The notes under the pieces were generated by a model. That model did no database searches, was not told where the DNA came from, and saw only the letters and a list, made by a program, of their open reading frames with translations. A DNA stretch of 64,000 nucleotides. Source: Symsagittifera roscoffensis (taxonomy: Eukaryota; Xenacoelomorpha; Acoela; Convolutidae). This document shows positions 19,648-29,280 of this stretch, piece after piece (the stretch's first letter is position 1; each line of letters opens with the position of its first letter). The position numbers and the translations under genes are program-made. Location of the stretch: positions 19,161,872 to 19,225,871 of the forward strand of contig NC_087068.1 of NCBI RefSeq assembly GCF_963678635.1, read 5' to 3'.

Positions 19648-22600
19648 TCAGCCTATACTTAAGTAATATTTCTTATGTAGATATACTTGTATGTTTGTAT
19701 CAGAGAATATCACGTGTACAAGCGCGTACAATTCCCGAGGATGCAGTCTTCCTCTGTTTGGATCGTACACTGGAAGCGAGAGCTCCTTCACGTCCATTTC
19801 CACAAGGAAGTCCCTCAGCCTCGTCAAAGACAAGACTAGGTTTTCTGGGTCCACGTGCTGCTTCTCTGTCGCCCTCGTTACCAAGAAGCATAAATACTTT
19901 CCCGGTATCTGCGACACCGCCGGAGGTAAGACTGCTACGCCCCCTATCCCTGGTCTTTGCTTCCAAAGGAATTCCACGTTTTTGTAGTCTCTCTTAAAAT
20001 CTGCCGCTAACGCTGTCCTAAAACTCATGTCTGCGGTGATTGCTATCGCACATGTTCTGTTTGTGAGTATGAAATCACTGTCTGTTAGTATTATGTTACT
20101 TGAATATTCATTTGGTAAGTTAAAATATGACTCAACTACCCTGCCTATGTCAGGTTTCTTAGGTTCTTCGCCTGTTTCTGCTTCTAACTCTCCTGTTTCT
20201 CTTGCTATTCTCAATTTTTTTATTATCAGGTTTTCAGTGTGGGTAAGTCCTACCCCCACTCCCCGGACAAAAATATCCATCGGCGTCCCCGTCGATCGCA
20301 TACCGGATATCAAGTCAAGGTTAGAAGCTGGAATGAGAAGTTGTCCTTCCTGGGCAGCCCAGGAAGGATCATCTCGTTCGGTCTTAATGTATTTCGCGCT
20401 TTCACGATCTACGTCTTGAATCGTAACGCTGGTCTTTTTAGGGTCTGATGTCATTTCGTTCAGCCACTCTAAGACACGCAGGTTCGTCAGGTCTTGTTCA
20501 TTTGACTGCTGTTGCTCATCGTCGAACTCCACCTCGGGTTTCGACCAGTCGTCAACCCACTCATCGTTGTGATCATCGACTATGTCAATGTCTTGTGACA
20601 CGGTTATTTCCTCTAAACCCACTACTTCCTCCACTATTTTCTTTAGATCTATCCTATCCACTACAAAGTCGTCACCGTAAGGATTGTATTTCTTTCTTGG
20701 TCTCGTCCCGTCTTTCTGACGAGTCTGCATCGTGAACGGAAGATCTGGTTCTATGTTCTTGGGAACCTCTGTCTGTTCGGAATCCTGCCAATCTTCCTCT
20801 GCGTAGGGCAAGGTTTCATCGTCCGCTTCGATCTGTTCGTTTGGATCCAGGTCCAATGGTGTATCCGTGCCTTCCTCTACGACTTCGTTTCCATCGTTCT
20901 TCTCCCTGGTGCCTTTTTCATTGACCTCACAAGCAGGGTCCATCATTAGATAATCCCCTTCTTCCATGTCTGCAGGTATACGCCAGTCTTCTGTCGATGG
21001 ATTGTGTGGCTTGATGTTCTCGTAGTGGGCGGCTCGGCCAGTACTCAGTCTATAAAAACGTCCCTCCTGGTGCACCTCCGTAATCATGAAGGGTCCCCTC
21101 CACTTTTTTAGAAGCTTCTTTGTTCCTTTCGGTGGTATAACGTTCTGAAATACCCATACGTAGTCTCCCACCGAGTAGGCCTTTGCACCAGCTGCTTTCT
21201 TGTCGAATCTTTTCCTCTGCCTTGCCTGTGCTTGCTGAGTATTTCGTCTGCACAGATCGTTCAACTCCTGTTGACGTCTGATCACATCCCTTACGTAAAC
21301 CTGTGGAGATGTTTTCTTCCCCTCATACTCTGGGTAGAAGAATGTCAAGGGTAAAGACTTCTCGTGCCCCGTCAGCATCATGTGTGGACTGACCCCAGTG
21401 GTGGAGTGTTGCGTGCTATTATAAGCTCCCATCACCTGTGGAAGGTATCTGTCCCAATCGGTCATGTACCTGGAGCAATATACCCTCAGCATCGACACTA
21501 ACGTCCTATTCTGTCTTTCCACTAAGCCATTCGTTTGAGGGTGGTATGTCGTGGAGTGAGCCTGAGCAACCTGTGAGCGTCTCATAAGCTCTTTCGTAAG
21601 CTCTCCTACGAAAGCTGTTCCATTATCCGATTGAAGCGTCATTGGACAACCATGTCTTGCTATCCACGTGTTGATCAGGTGGTCGCATGTCTCTTCCGCC
21701 GAGGCTGTTATGCAGGGCACGGCCTCTGCATACTTCGTGAAGTGATCTATCATGACCAAGACTTGGTTATAACCGCTGTCTGTCATGCATATCTTTTGGT
21801 GATCTATCTGCACCACCTCGTTGAATTCAGACGACTCAATCGATTGTAAAGGAAATCGTAATTTCCTTGGATCCTTGACCTGTTGGCATGACAGGCACGC
21901 TGTTACCCATTTCTCACATGCCTTTTTCATTCCAGGCCACTCAAAGCGCTTCAGGATCCTCTGATACACTTTGTCGATCCCTTGATGGCCCATCTGATCA
22001 TGCGACCTGAATAATAGTTCTGTCTGATATAGTTGCGGCAACACTATCGCGTTATATTTGTATAAGACCTTGTCTTCTTCTCTTCTCCTGCAAGCCACGA
22101 TCCCGTCCTTGTTCAGATATAATCTCCCCTCCTTCTGCATGAAGTATTGTCTCAGGATCCTATAGCTATCTTCTTCTAGGTCACCTTTGTCAGGTGCACC
22201 GTTTTCTATCCACCTTTTTAGGTTGCTTGTCATGCGATCATTTCTCTGCGCCCTTAGAAGGTCCAAGAGTCTGTATCTCGCCTTCAAGTACGTCTTCATG
22301 ACTCTCATCTGACTATTCAGCTCGTTGGGCTGATGTGTGTCTTCTTCCATCTTAACGCACCAAATCTTCGCCAACGGTTGTGTTTCTTGCTGAAACGGCT
22401 GAAGATCAGTCCTGACTACCTCTTTCTGCGGCAACAGGCTTCTCGAACGTTTCGATACCGCTATTGTTTCTAAGTCATCCGCTGCGTTGTCAAAGACTCT
22501 TTCGCTTGGTATTAGGTAGCGATCACTGTCAGGATCCTGGTACACCTCTCTGTCCAGGTCTCTCGCCCGAGTTTCCACTAGTAGCGTGTGTATCGCCAGT

Positions 22601-25600
22601 TCTGACAGTTCCGATCCCGAACTCGAGTTCCTGTCTGAATAGGTGTCCATTCCTGAGTTTAGGGAAGCATCATCCGTCGAAGAGGTTGTGCTGGAGACTG
22701 CACGCTCCTCCAGATCATGTCTGTGCTTTCTTCGCATCCACCTGAACTCCCCGGACAAAACCTTGTTCTCTGGGTCCTGTCTCTCATCAGGAATTTCCTC
22801 GTTTATCTCAGACTCCCCGGACAAATTTCCTTGTCCCGGGTGTTGATCTTGTGATTGCTGGTTCTTCTCCTCATCCTTCTCCCCGGACAAATAGTCTTGC
22901 GGCAGATTTTGTTCTACAACTTCACCCTCTTTATCCCGGTCCACAAAGGTGACGGTTTTCTTTCGCTTGCTGCTCCCCTGTTCTTTCTGTCCGTAAGAAG
23001 TACTTAATAAAATCTCCTGGGGTATTGAGGATACTAGTTGCTGAACTATTGTCCTACAATCCCTTTCGTTCTCTTCGTGCTGTCGTCTGGACGGCATGAT
23101 CTTCACCTTCTCACTGACTGTTAGCGATGCCACTGCTGCTGTCCACTCGGGGTCATCTCTGGTCACTTCTCTTTCTAACAATCCACCCAGCATCCGCATC
23201 ACTTGTGGTGTGACTTGCACCGTTTTATCCAATAATGAGAGGCTGTTTATATTCATGCGAGAGAGTTCTTGCTGGACCAGGTTCGAGCGCAGCAACAAAT
23301 CCAAGGGGACCGGGTCCTCCTTGGACAAGATCTTTATCTCGGCTGCTTTCTCTACAGGTAGCTCAGGGTGCCCTGGAATTGGATGTCCTGATTTATCCAA
23401 CCACCTCGTTAAGGGAAGCGCTTCATAAGTTTCTTTGTCCAAGGGAAGCGCTTCATAAGTTTCTTTGTCCAGAAACGAGAATCCCTCCTTTATTTCCGCC
23501 TGATTGGCCTGCTTCTGTTCCAATCTTTCATAGAACTCAGTTTTCTTGCTGAGGCTGTCAGCATTCTGGTGTTTATCACGCATCCTATGTTCGATTATCA
23601 TATGGTAGCCATCCAATCTTACTATCCATCTACCAATATAACTCTGATCCATCGAGTAGGTCTTCAACCAGGATAACGCTCTGTTGTCCACGCGTAACTT
23701 GAAGGGAGCGCTCCCCAAGTATGCACGGTACTTCTCCACGAAGGTGACTACTGCAAACATTTCTGCTTTTGGTGCGCCATATTTCATCTCTGTGTCACTC
23801 AAGACCTTGCTGCCGTATGCAATGGGACGGAGAACCGTTCTTCCGTTCCATTCTTGCTCTTGATGCAAGATTCCTGAGATGGCCACCACCGATGCGTCTG
23901 TGTCGAGAACATACATGCCCTTTTCTGTAGGCATGCCCAGCACTGGCGCTTCGCACAGTTCCCGCTTTATGTTCTCGAAAGCAACCTGTGCCTCATCGTT
24001 CCATTCGAACTTTTTCCCTTTGTTGCGCATCAGCTTCTGCATCGGGTACACCTTATCCGCATATCCTTTAATGAATTCACGGTAATAATTGGCAAACCCC
24101 AGGAAGCTCATTAGCTGTGTGTCCGTCCTCGGAGCCTTCCATGTCAGCACAGCCTCTACTGCCTCCGGATCTGGCCTCACACCATGCCTGTCCACCATTC
24201 TTCCCAGGTACTTGATCGAATCCCTAAGGATTTCACATTTCGATGGTTTGCATTTCAAGCCTGCTCTTTTCATACATCCGAAGACCTCATCGAGCCGGTC
24301 AATGTGATCCTTCAGGGTCGGTGTCGCTATGACTACGTCATCCACGTAGCACATCAAGAGATTCCCGTACTTTTTGGTCACTCCTGTCAAAGCCTGAGCC
24401 ATCAGCCTTTGAAAGGTTGCTGTTGCATTGCACAAGCCGAAGGGCATCCTCTTCCACTGGTACAACCCCAATTCGCACGCGAAACCGGTTTTTTCCCTAT
24501 CCTTTTTCCGCAAAGGAACCTGCCAGAAGGCAGAACCTAAGTCCAATGTGGTGAAGAACTTGGCATCACCAAGTTTAGATAGGCTCTCGTCTATTCGCGG
24601 TATCGGGTACGCATCTTTTATCGTTACCGCGTTCAAGTAACGAAAGTCGCAACAAAATCTAAGCTGCCCCCCTTTCTTTTTCGCCATTACTACTCCGCAA
24701 GCCCATGGCGATTTCGAGGGCTCTATCATGTCGTATTCAAGCAACATTTCTATTTCCGCTCGGCACGCTTCCGATTTATGTGGCGTCATTCGCCTTGCGC
24801 CTTCCCTATGAGGAGCGGCGCCCTCTTCTAGTTCGATCTCGTGTTCGACGAAATTACAGCAACCGATGTCCGCCTTATGTTTTGAAAATACATCAGCGTT
24901 CCGATTTAGGAGGTCCCGCAATTTTTCAAAATCTCCATCACCTATTTTCCCTTTTAGATGTTCTATTTCTGGCAAAACCGGTTTGTCAGAATCTAGTTCA
25001 CATGACGAGGGGCGTTCCGGAAAATTCGAGCAGCTTGATAAGCCGTCGTCCGTTTCGGATTTCATTGAAAACAATTTATGAATAGATTTTAATTCATTAA
25101 TTCTCTTTAAAATTTTATCTTTATTTGCATGATAAGGACAGTCTTTCACACTATATTTCTTCAAGTTTTGTGTCTCCTCATAGTCGGTCCTCATCGGCAA
25201 AGCGTAGCCAAGCTTCTTTCCACGCTGGATTGAAACCGTGGTGTCCAGTGTGTTCAACAACACACTGACACACAGTCCGTTTCGCGTTACCGAGAAGCTC
25301 CGGCCTAAAATCACCGAACTCTGACTATTTGGATTCGGTACTAAGCAAACCTGTTTACTATCACTCAACGAATTTAGATTTCTCATTCTAAAAATTGCTA
25401 CTACAGCTTGTCCTGGTTGTAATTTTACTTTTCTATCCAAAAAAACTGGTACCTTATTTTCGTCTGTTATTATCCTATTAATTGGTCTCTTAACATACTT
25501 TCGGTCCGGGTTTCTAATCCGTATCAGACCGTTGTTCAAATCAATCATCACGTCAAAATTCCTGACAAAATCTCTGCCCAAGATGAATTGGTCGGCATCG

Positions 25601-28600
25601 TCCAGATTCTCTACCACCAGGAAGCTCATCCAAAGATCCCGTCCTCCCATGTGGAGGACCGTTATTGGTGTTCTTCCGGCTACGTAGATAGCTCCTCGAT
25701 TGGCTGCAGCCAGTCGGAGATTCGTTGGAATCAGATCTTCCCGCGTGAAGCCCATTCTTTCCCAAGTTTTTATCGGCATCACACTCACTACCGCTCCTGT
25801 GTCCAGAAGCCCTGTGACTCCAATTTTTGTTCCGTTGGTGTCGAGCAGGTGTGCTGTCACATCTGCTTCATATCCAATGTGTACCGCGTCTTGTTCCATC
25901 ATGGCGTCATGGCCTATCCTGCGGACTTTGAGTTCCTCTTCACCCAAATAGATCTGCCCTATTTGGTCATCATCTGTTGTTACATAAGTCCTGGTGTAGA
26001 TACTGATCCCATCCACGTTCAGCATCACTTGATACGGCCCATAGACTTCTAGGTAGCGTCCATGAAGTTTCTTCATGCGAGGGCCACCCGTGGTCAGTAG
26101 TGCCCTCACAGCCCTCGACTCGGTGCGTGGCTCCATCTGCCTCAGATAGTCTGCATATGTGTCCAAATGCATCAAAGTGAACTCAGACGGTTCACTCAGA
26201 TTTCTGATTACCTGATGCCCTGCTACCGAGATTATCGACTGTATTTTACTTCCTTGCGGTGCCATACCGAACCTCTGACCAGAGATAACATTAAGTTTCA
26301 TGCTCAAGCTGCTTGGTGCTTTTGCCTCTTCAACTTCCGTTGCTTCAAAGGCGTTCAGTTGCTCCTGTAATTTTTCATTCTCCAGCTCGAGTTTCACCTT
26401 TTGCTCAATCTCTTTCGTCACTAGTTCCTGCTGTACTCTATTTATAGCATCCCTCGCAGCTGCCCTATAATCGATTTTGAAGTCATCGGCCGCAGTTGCT
26501 GGTTCCGGTTCACGTGCTTCCTCTGTTACCGCTTGCATCTTCTTTGCCACCAGCTCTTGAGGTTTATCCTTTCTGCGTGCCTCCGCTTCACTCAAAAGTC
26601 GAGCCTTGCTGGCTTTCACTCCTGACAAAGCTTCTTCATGTCTTGGATGCTTGATGTCTGCCACTGCATCCCAGAATTGCGGACAATCTGATTTAAAATG
26701 ACCTTCCAAGTTACAAAAGAAACACCTCGGGCCGAATTTCGCAATTACTCCTCTCATGAAATCCTCATGATCCAACTCTGACGCATCTTCGTCCTCGAGG
26801 CTAAAGCCTATTGCTTTCATGCCTTGTTTGTAAGCTGGGCATGCTGACACATGATGGTCTGTTGAACTGCAATTAGCACAAGAACGTCTCTTGTCCATAT
26901 CATCCCTCGGTTTGTACCAATTGTTCCCTTGGTTTGCTGGTCCGTTGTTAAAATTGCCATAATTGTTCTTGTAATATCCAGATCTCGAAGGAGGTTTCAA
27001 CAAAAGATACTCTTTTGATTTGACCCTCAACTCCTCCGGTGTTGGCGCATTAGTTGATAGTGGTGTGTAATGCGTTGCTTGCTTCGTACGAAGTTCATCA
27101 TTTTTCACACCATCGATGAATTTTGAGGCTACGGCCAGGTTCATCCTTCGGTTTGACTCATCCGGTTGGCTGCGTCTTCTCAGCATTTCCAAATCATCGA
27201 GAAACTTGTCTATGGTTTCATACTCTCGTTGCCTCCGTTTCTCGAAGCGCATCATCGCCTGGTGCCCCTGCACCCCTGATCCGAAACGGTTTAACAAGAT
27301 TTCGAAGATTTTCTCTGCAGTGTCACGTTGATACTGTTTCTTGGCCATGACACAGTTCAGGGCTGTCCCTTCTAAGTTGCTGGTGAGCGCGCTGCATTCC
27401 TGTCTCTCAGACAAGTCCTCTTCCTCGAAATGCAGCTTCATTACCTCTATCCAGGTATCAATACAGCCATCAGATTCGTCTTTGTAGCATCTTGGCTTCT
27501 TAAAGACTCTTCTGGACTTCTCACTGCGTTCATTGGTTTTAGATAACCTCGTGAGGAATGTCTCCAGAGACCTGTTCAGGGGTTCAAATGCCGTGGCCAT
27601 TGCAGTAGCATCCCTTGAGTGTCCCGTTTGAGTGTCCTCACACCTCGTCGAAGGCTCTGTGTGCGGTGCATCCCTACAGTCCGAATCACCGTGAGCGCTT
27701 CCCGCTTGGCCCACATGACTCCTCCTCGGGCTTGCATGCCCCCTGTTGCCGGAATCACTTCTCCCAGTCGCATGTGTGCCTTGCGTTGGTCGTTCGTTAG
27801 AGGTTTGTCTGTTCCCCGTTGAACTTGCTCTATTGTTCGGGCCCCATGCTCCATTATCCCTTGTGGCATAGCCTGATGAACTGCCCCTGCCTCTAGCGGA
27901 TCCATACGTCTTCCTCCTTTGATGTTCATTGAAGTTCACCCTCGGTTCCCTGCTGGGACCTCCCGAATTCGGTTCTCCTTCTTTTGGTCCACTCTTGCTG
28001 CTTAGTAGCCCGTCCAACCTATCCATGATAGCCTGAGTTCGCCTCTCCATCATCGCATCTATCTTTGTGTCAAGAGTCCCAAGAGACTGCTCTTGCTGAA
28101 TTCTTAACTTCTCCATGTCTGCCCTTAAGCGTAACTCCCTCTGTTCCGCCTCTCTTGTCATTCGCGACAAGTTCCTCGTCATGTGTTCATCCGTTCTCTC
28201 TTTCAAGCGTTTTTCGCTCCTGTCAACTTCTTGTCTGTTGCGGTTTATTTCTTCCCGCAGCCTTTCCCTCTCAATGTGAACTGCTCTTTCTAGTTCACTC
28301 ATCCTTATTGACATTTGCTCGTTTTGTGCTCCTAAACTGTCCACTATGTTGTTTAAGGCTTCCTCTAGTGCTGCCCCGTTATCCACGAGTGGCGTCACTA
28401 GTGGTGGTGTAACCCTGTCGGTCCCAGGTAACTTCGTGCTTGTCGAGATCCGGGCCTTGACCCTCTGTTTCAACATCTCTTCTTTATTTGTTTCAGGATC
28501 AATTAACGCGTTGCCGAGCCCTCTGGTTTTATTCTCACCAGATTGTGGCTCCGAACTTGCTCTAATCGCGAAGTCTTTTGACTGGCCTGGTGTGTTTGCC

Positions 28601-29280
28601 TCCTTGCTTATCGTTGTCACTACACCAAATTTGTCCATGGTTCCAGTCTCTCTTCCTACGTGTGCTTCACTCTCCTGGATCGAACTATTGAGGCTTACTT
28701 GAGATCCAGAGTCCCCTTGCTCCTCTTCATCTTCTTCCTCCTGAGACTCACCATCGTTTCCTGCTCCTCCTCCCATGCTGAATGGAAAGATGTTTCCGAA
28801 GGTGTTCTTCATTCTTTCTGAGAACGATGATGATGTCGTTTGTTTCCCAGTTCCGCTTGCCATCAGAGTGTTGTCTGTCGGAGATCTTCTCGTTGCCGCT
28901 GCCTCAGTTGAGATGTCGGGCAGTTCCGACATCTCTTCTCGATCCAATGTCCCGGTGGAAGTGGCAAAATCATGGCCTTGTTCTACCGGGGTAGATTCAC
29001 TCGCCAGCCTTCTGCCTCTCCCTTCCAGTTCATTTACTTCCTGGTTGTCATTCATGGTATGGTCCGTATTGACCTCCACTTCTAACAGTTCTCTTCGCTC
29101 TTCTGAGGTCTTTTGACTTCTCGTTTCAACCATTCTGCCTGAAACCGTCCCCCTTTTGTCAGACCGGGATCGCTTGATCCAATCCACAAAAGGATCGGTC
29201 ATCGTTTTTCTTTGCTTTTCAGGTATGAATTTCCTAGAGCTGTTACCTCGTTTTGGTATCCTTGACTTGTCTAAACTCAT
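19648..29280 (-). CDS. Element B gag-pol polyprotein (3210 aa) with C-terminal macro-like domain
   Basis: One uninterrupted frame covers Gag and Pol, with no frameshift between them. The domains in order are: a charged N-terminal Gag region with a coiled coil (about 300-400); two CCHC zinc knuckles (801-814 and 853-866); aspartic protease (D1160-T-G); reverse transcriptase (YVDD at 1645-1648); RNase H (about 1780-1920); an unusually long, acidic, low-complexity linker (about 1960-2400) with repeated LSGE motifs; integrase with an HHCC zinc finger from about 2423 and a catalytic triad D2493, D2552, E2588 (D-58-D-35-E spacing); and a GPF-type C-terminal module near 2700-2757. After another acidic linker, residues about 3060-3205 read as a macro domain of the TARG1/Poa1p type (ITADMS near 3084, then AxxFK, a hydrophobic strand followed by VTR, and an SLxxLRDF helix). 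The macro call is by eye; the rest is standard Ty3/gypsy. Confidence 0.95.
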   Translation of the reverse strand: MSLDKSRIPKRGNSSRKFIPEKQRKTMTDPFVDWIKRSRSDKRGTVSGRMVETRSQKTSEERRELLEVEVNTDHTMNDNQEVNELEGRGRRLASESTPVEQGHDFATSTGTLDREEMSELPDISTEAAATRRSPTDNTLMASGTGKQTTSSSFSERMKNTFGNIFPFSMGGGAGNDGESQEEEDEEEQGDSGSQVSLNSSIQESEAHVGRETGTMDKFGVVTTISKEANTPGQSKDFAIRASSEPQSGENKTRGLGNALIDPETNKEEMLKQRVKARISTSTKLPGTDRVTPPLVTPLVDNGAALEEALNNIVDSLGAQNEQMSIRMSELERAVHIERERLREEINRNRQEVDRSEKRLKERTDEHMTRNLSRMTREAEQRELRLRADMEKLRIQQEQSLGTLDTKIDAMMERRTQAIMDRLDGLLSSKSGPKEGEPNSGGPSREPRVNFNEHQRRKTYGSARGRGSSSGYATRDNGAWGPNNRASSTGNRQTSNERPTQGTHATGRSDSGNRGHASPRRSHVGQAGSAHGDSDCRDAPHTEPSTRCEDTQTGHSRDATAMATAFEPLNRSLETFLTRLSKTNERSEKSRRVFKKPRCYKDESDGCIDTWIEVMKLHFEEEDLSERQECSALTSNLEGTALNCVMAKKQYQRDTAEKIFEILLNRFGSGVQGHQAMMRFEKRRQREYETIDKFLDDLEMLRRRSQPDESNRRMNLAVASKFIDGVKNDELRTKQATHYTPLSTNAPTPEELRVKSKEYLLLKPPSRSGYYKNNYGNFNNGPANQGNNWYKPRDDMDKRRSCANCSSTDHHVSACPAYKQGMKAIGFSLEDEDASELDHEDFMRGVIAKFGPRCFFCNLEGHFKSDCPQFWDAVADIKHPRHEEALSGVKASKARLLSEAEARRKDKPQELVAKKMQAVTEEAREPEPATAADDFKIDYRAAARDAINRVQQELVTKEIEQKVKLELENEKLQEQLNAFEATEVEEAKAPSSLSMKLNVISGQRFGMAPQGSKIQSIISVAGHQVIRNLSEPSEFTLMHLDTYADYLRQMEPRTESRAVRALLTTGGPRMKKLHGRYLEVYGPYQVMLNVDGISIYTRTYVTTDDDQIGQIYLGEEELKVRRIGHDAMMEQDAVHIGYEADVTAHLLDTNGTKIGVTGLLDTGAVVSVMPIKTWERMGFTREDLIPTNLRLAAANRGAIYVAGRTPITVLHMGGRDLWMSFLVVENLDDADQFILGRDFVRNFDVMIDLNNGLIRIRNPDRKYVKRPINRIITDENKVPVFLDRKVKLQPGQAVVAIFRMRNLNSLSDSKQVCLVPNPNSQSSVILGRSFSVTRNGLCVSVLLNTLDTTVSIQRGKKLGYALPMRTDYEETQNLKKYSVKDCPYHANKDKILKRINELKSIHKLFSMKSETDDGLSSCSNFPERPSSCELDSDKPVLPEIEHLKGKIGDGDFEKLRDLLNRNADVFSKHKADIGCCNFVEHEIELEEGAAPHREGARRMTPHKSEACRAEIEMLLEYDMIEPSKSPWACGVVMAKKKGGQLRFCCDFRYLNAVTIKDAYPIPRIDESLSKLGDAKFFTTLDLGSAFWQVPLRKKDREKTGFACELGLYQWKRMPFGLCNATATFQRLMAQALTGVTKKYGNLLMCYVDDVVIATPTLKDHIDRLDEVFGCMKRAGLKCKPSKCEILRDSIKYLGRMVDRHGVRPDPEAVEAVLTWKAPRTDTQLMSFLGFANYYREFIKGYADKVYPMQKLMRNKGKKFEWNDEAQVAFENIKRELCEAPVLGMPTEKGMYVLDTDASVVAISGILHQEQEWNGRTVLRPIAYGSKVLSDTEMKYGAPKAEMFAVVTFVEKYRAYLGSAPFKLRVDNRALSWLKTYSMDQSYIGRWIVRLDGYHMIIEHRMRDKHQNADSLSKKTEFYERLEQKQANQAEIKEGFSFLDKETYEALPLDKETYEALPLTRWLDKSGHPIPGHPELPVEKAAEIKILSKEDPVPLDLLLRSNLVQQELSRMNINSLSLLDKTVQVTPQVMRMLGGLLEREVTRDDPEWTAAVASLTVSEKVKIMPSRRQHEENERDCRTIVQQLVSSIPQEILLSTSYGQKEQGSSKRKKTVTFVDRDKEGEVVEQNLPQDYLSGEKDEEKNQQSQDQHPGQGNLSGESEINEEIPDERQDPENKVLSGEFRWMRRKHRHDLEERAVSSTTSSTDDASLNSGMDTYSDRNSSSGSELSELAIHTLLVETRARDLDREVYQDPDSDRYLIPSERVFDNAADDLETIAVSKRSRSLLPQKEVVRTDLQPFQQETQPLAKIWCVKMEEDTHQPNELNSQMRVMKTYLKARYRLLDLLRAQRNDRMTSNLKRWIENGAPDKGDLEEDSYRILRQYFMQKEGRLYLNKDGIVACRRREEDKVLYKYNAIVLPQLYQTELLFRSHDQMGHQGIDKVYQRILKRFEWPGMKKACEKWVTACLSCQQVKDPRKLRFPLQSIESSEFNEVVQIDHQKICMTDSGYNQVLVMIDHFTKYAEAVPCITASAEETCDHLINTWIARHGCPMTLQSDNGTAFVGELTKELMRRSQVAQAHSTTYHPQTNGLVERQNRTLVSMLRVYCSRYMTDWDRYLPQVMGAYNSTQHSTTGVSPHMMLTGHEKSLPLTFFYPEYEGKKTSPQVYVRDVIRRQQELNDLCRRNTQQAQARQRKRFDKKAAGAKAYSVGDYVWVFQNVIPPKGTKKLLKKWRGPFMITEVHQEGRFYRLSTGRAAHYENIKPHNPSTEDWRIPADMEEGDYLMMDPACEVNEKGTREKNDGNEVVEEGTDTPLDLDPNEQIEADDETLPYAEEDWQDSEQTEVPKNIEPDLPFTMQTRQKDGTRPRKKYNPYGDDFVVDRIDLKKIVEEVVGLEEITVSQDIDIVDDHNDEWVDDWSKPEVEFDDEQQQSNEQDLTNLRVLEWLNEMTSDPKKTSVTIQDVDRESAKYIKTERDDPSWAAQEGQLLIPASNLDLISGMRSTGTPMDIFVRGVGVGLTHTENLIIKKLRIARETGELEAETGEEPKKPDIGRVVESYFNLPNEYSSNIILTDSDFILTNRTCAIAITADMSFRTALAADFKRDYKNVEFLWKQRPGIGGVAVLPPAVSQIPGKYLCFLVTRATEKQHVDPENLVLSLTRLRDFLVEMDVKELSLPVYDPNRGRLHPRELYALVHVIFSDTNIQVYLHKKYYLSIG
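20258..20271 (-). other. Internal copy of the polypurine word in gag-pol (1)
   Basis: The minus strand reads TTTGTCCGGGGAGT, the same core as the tract beside the 3' LTR. It is read here in a different frame (FVRG) from the copies at 22745-22891 (LSGE), so peptide conservation alone does not explain it. Confidence 0.5.
22745..22891 (-). repeat. Three spaced copies of the polypurine word in gag-pol
   Basis: TTTGTCCGGGGAG occurs on the minus strand at 22747-22759, 22813-22825 and 22879-22891, each encoding LSGE. Spacing is exactly 66 bases between successive copies, which suggests an expanded 66-base unit whose intervening sequence has since diverged. Confidence 0.7.
23413..23472 (-). repeat. 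30-bp tandem duplication within gag-pol
   Basis: Two adjacent near-identical 30-base units encode DKETYEALPL twice, in frame, in the linker after RNase H. It is a small expansion of the low-complexity linker. Confidence 0.9.
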
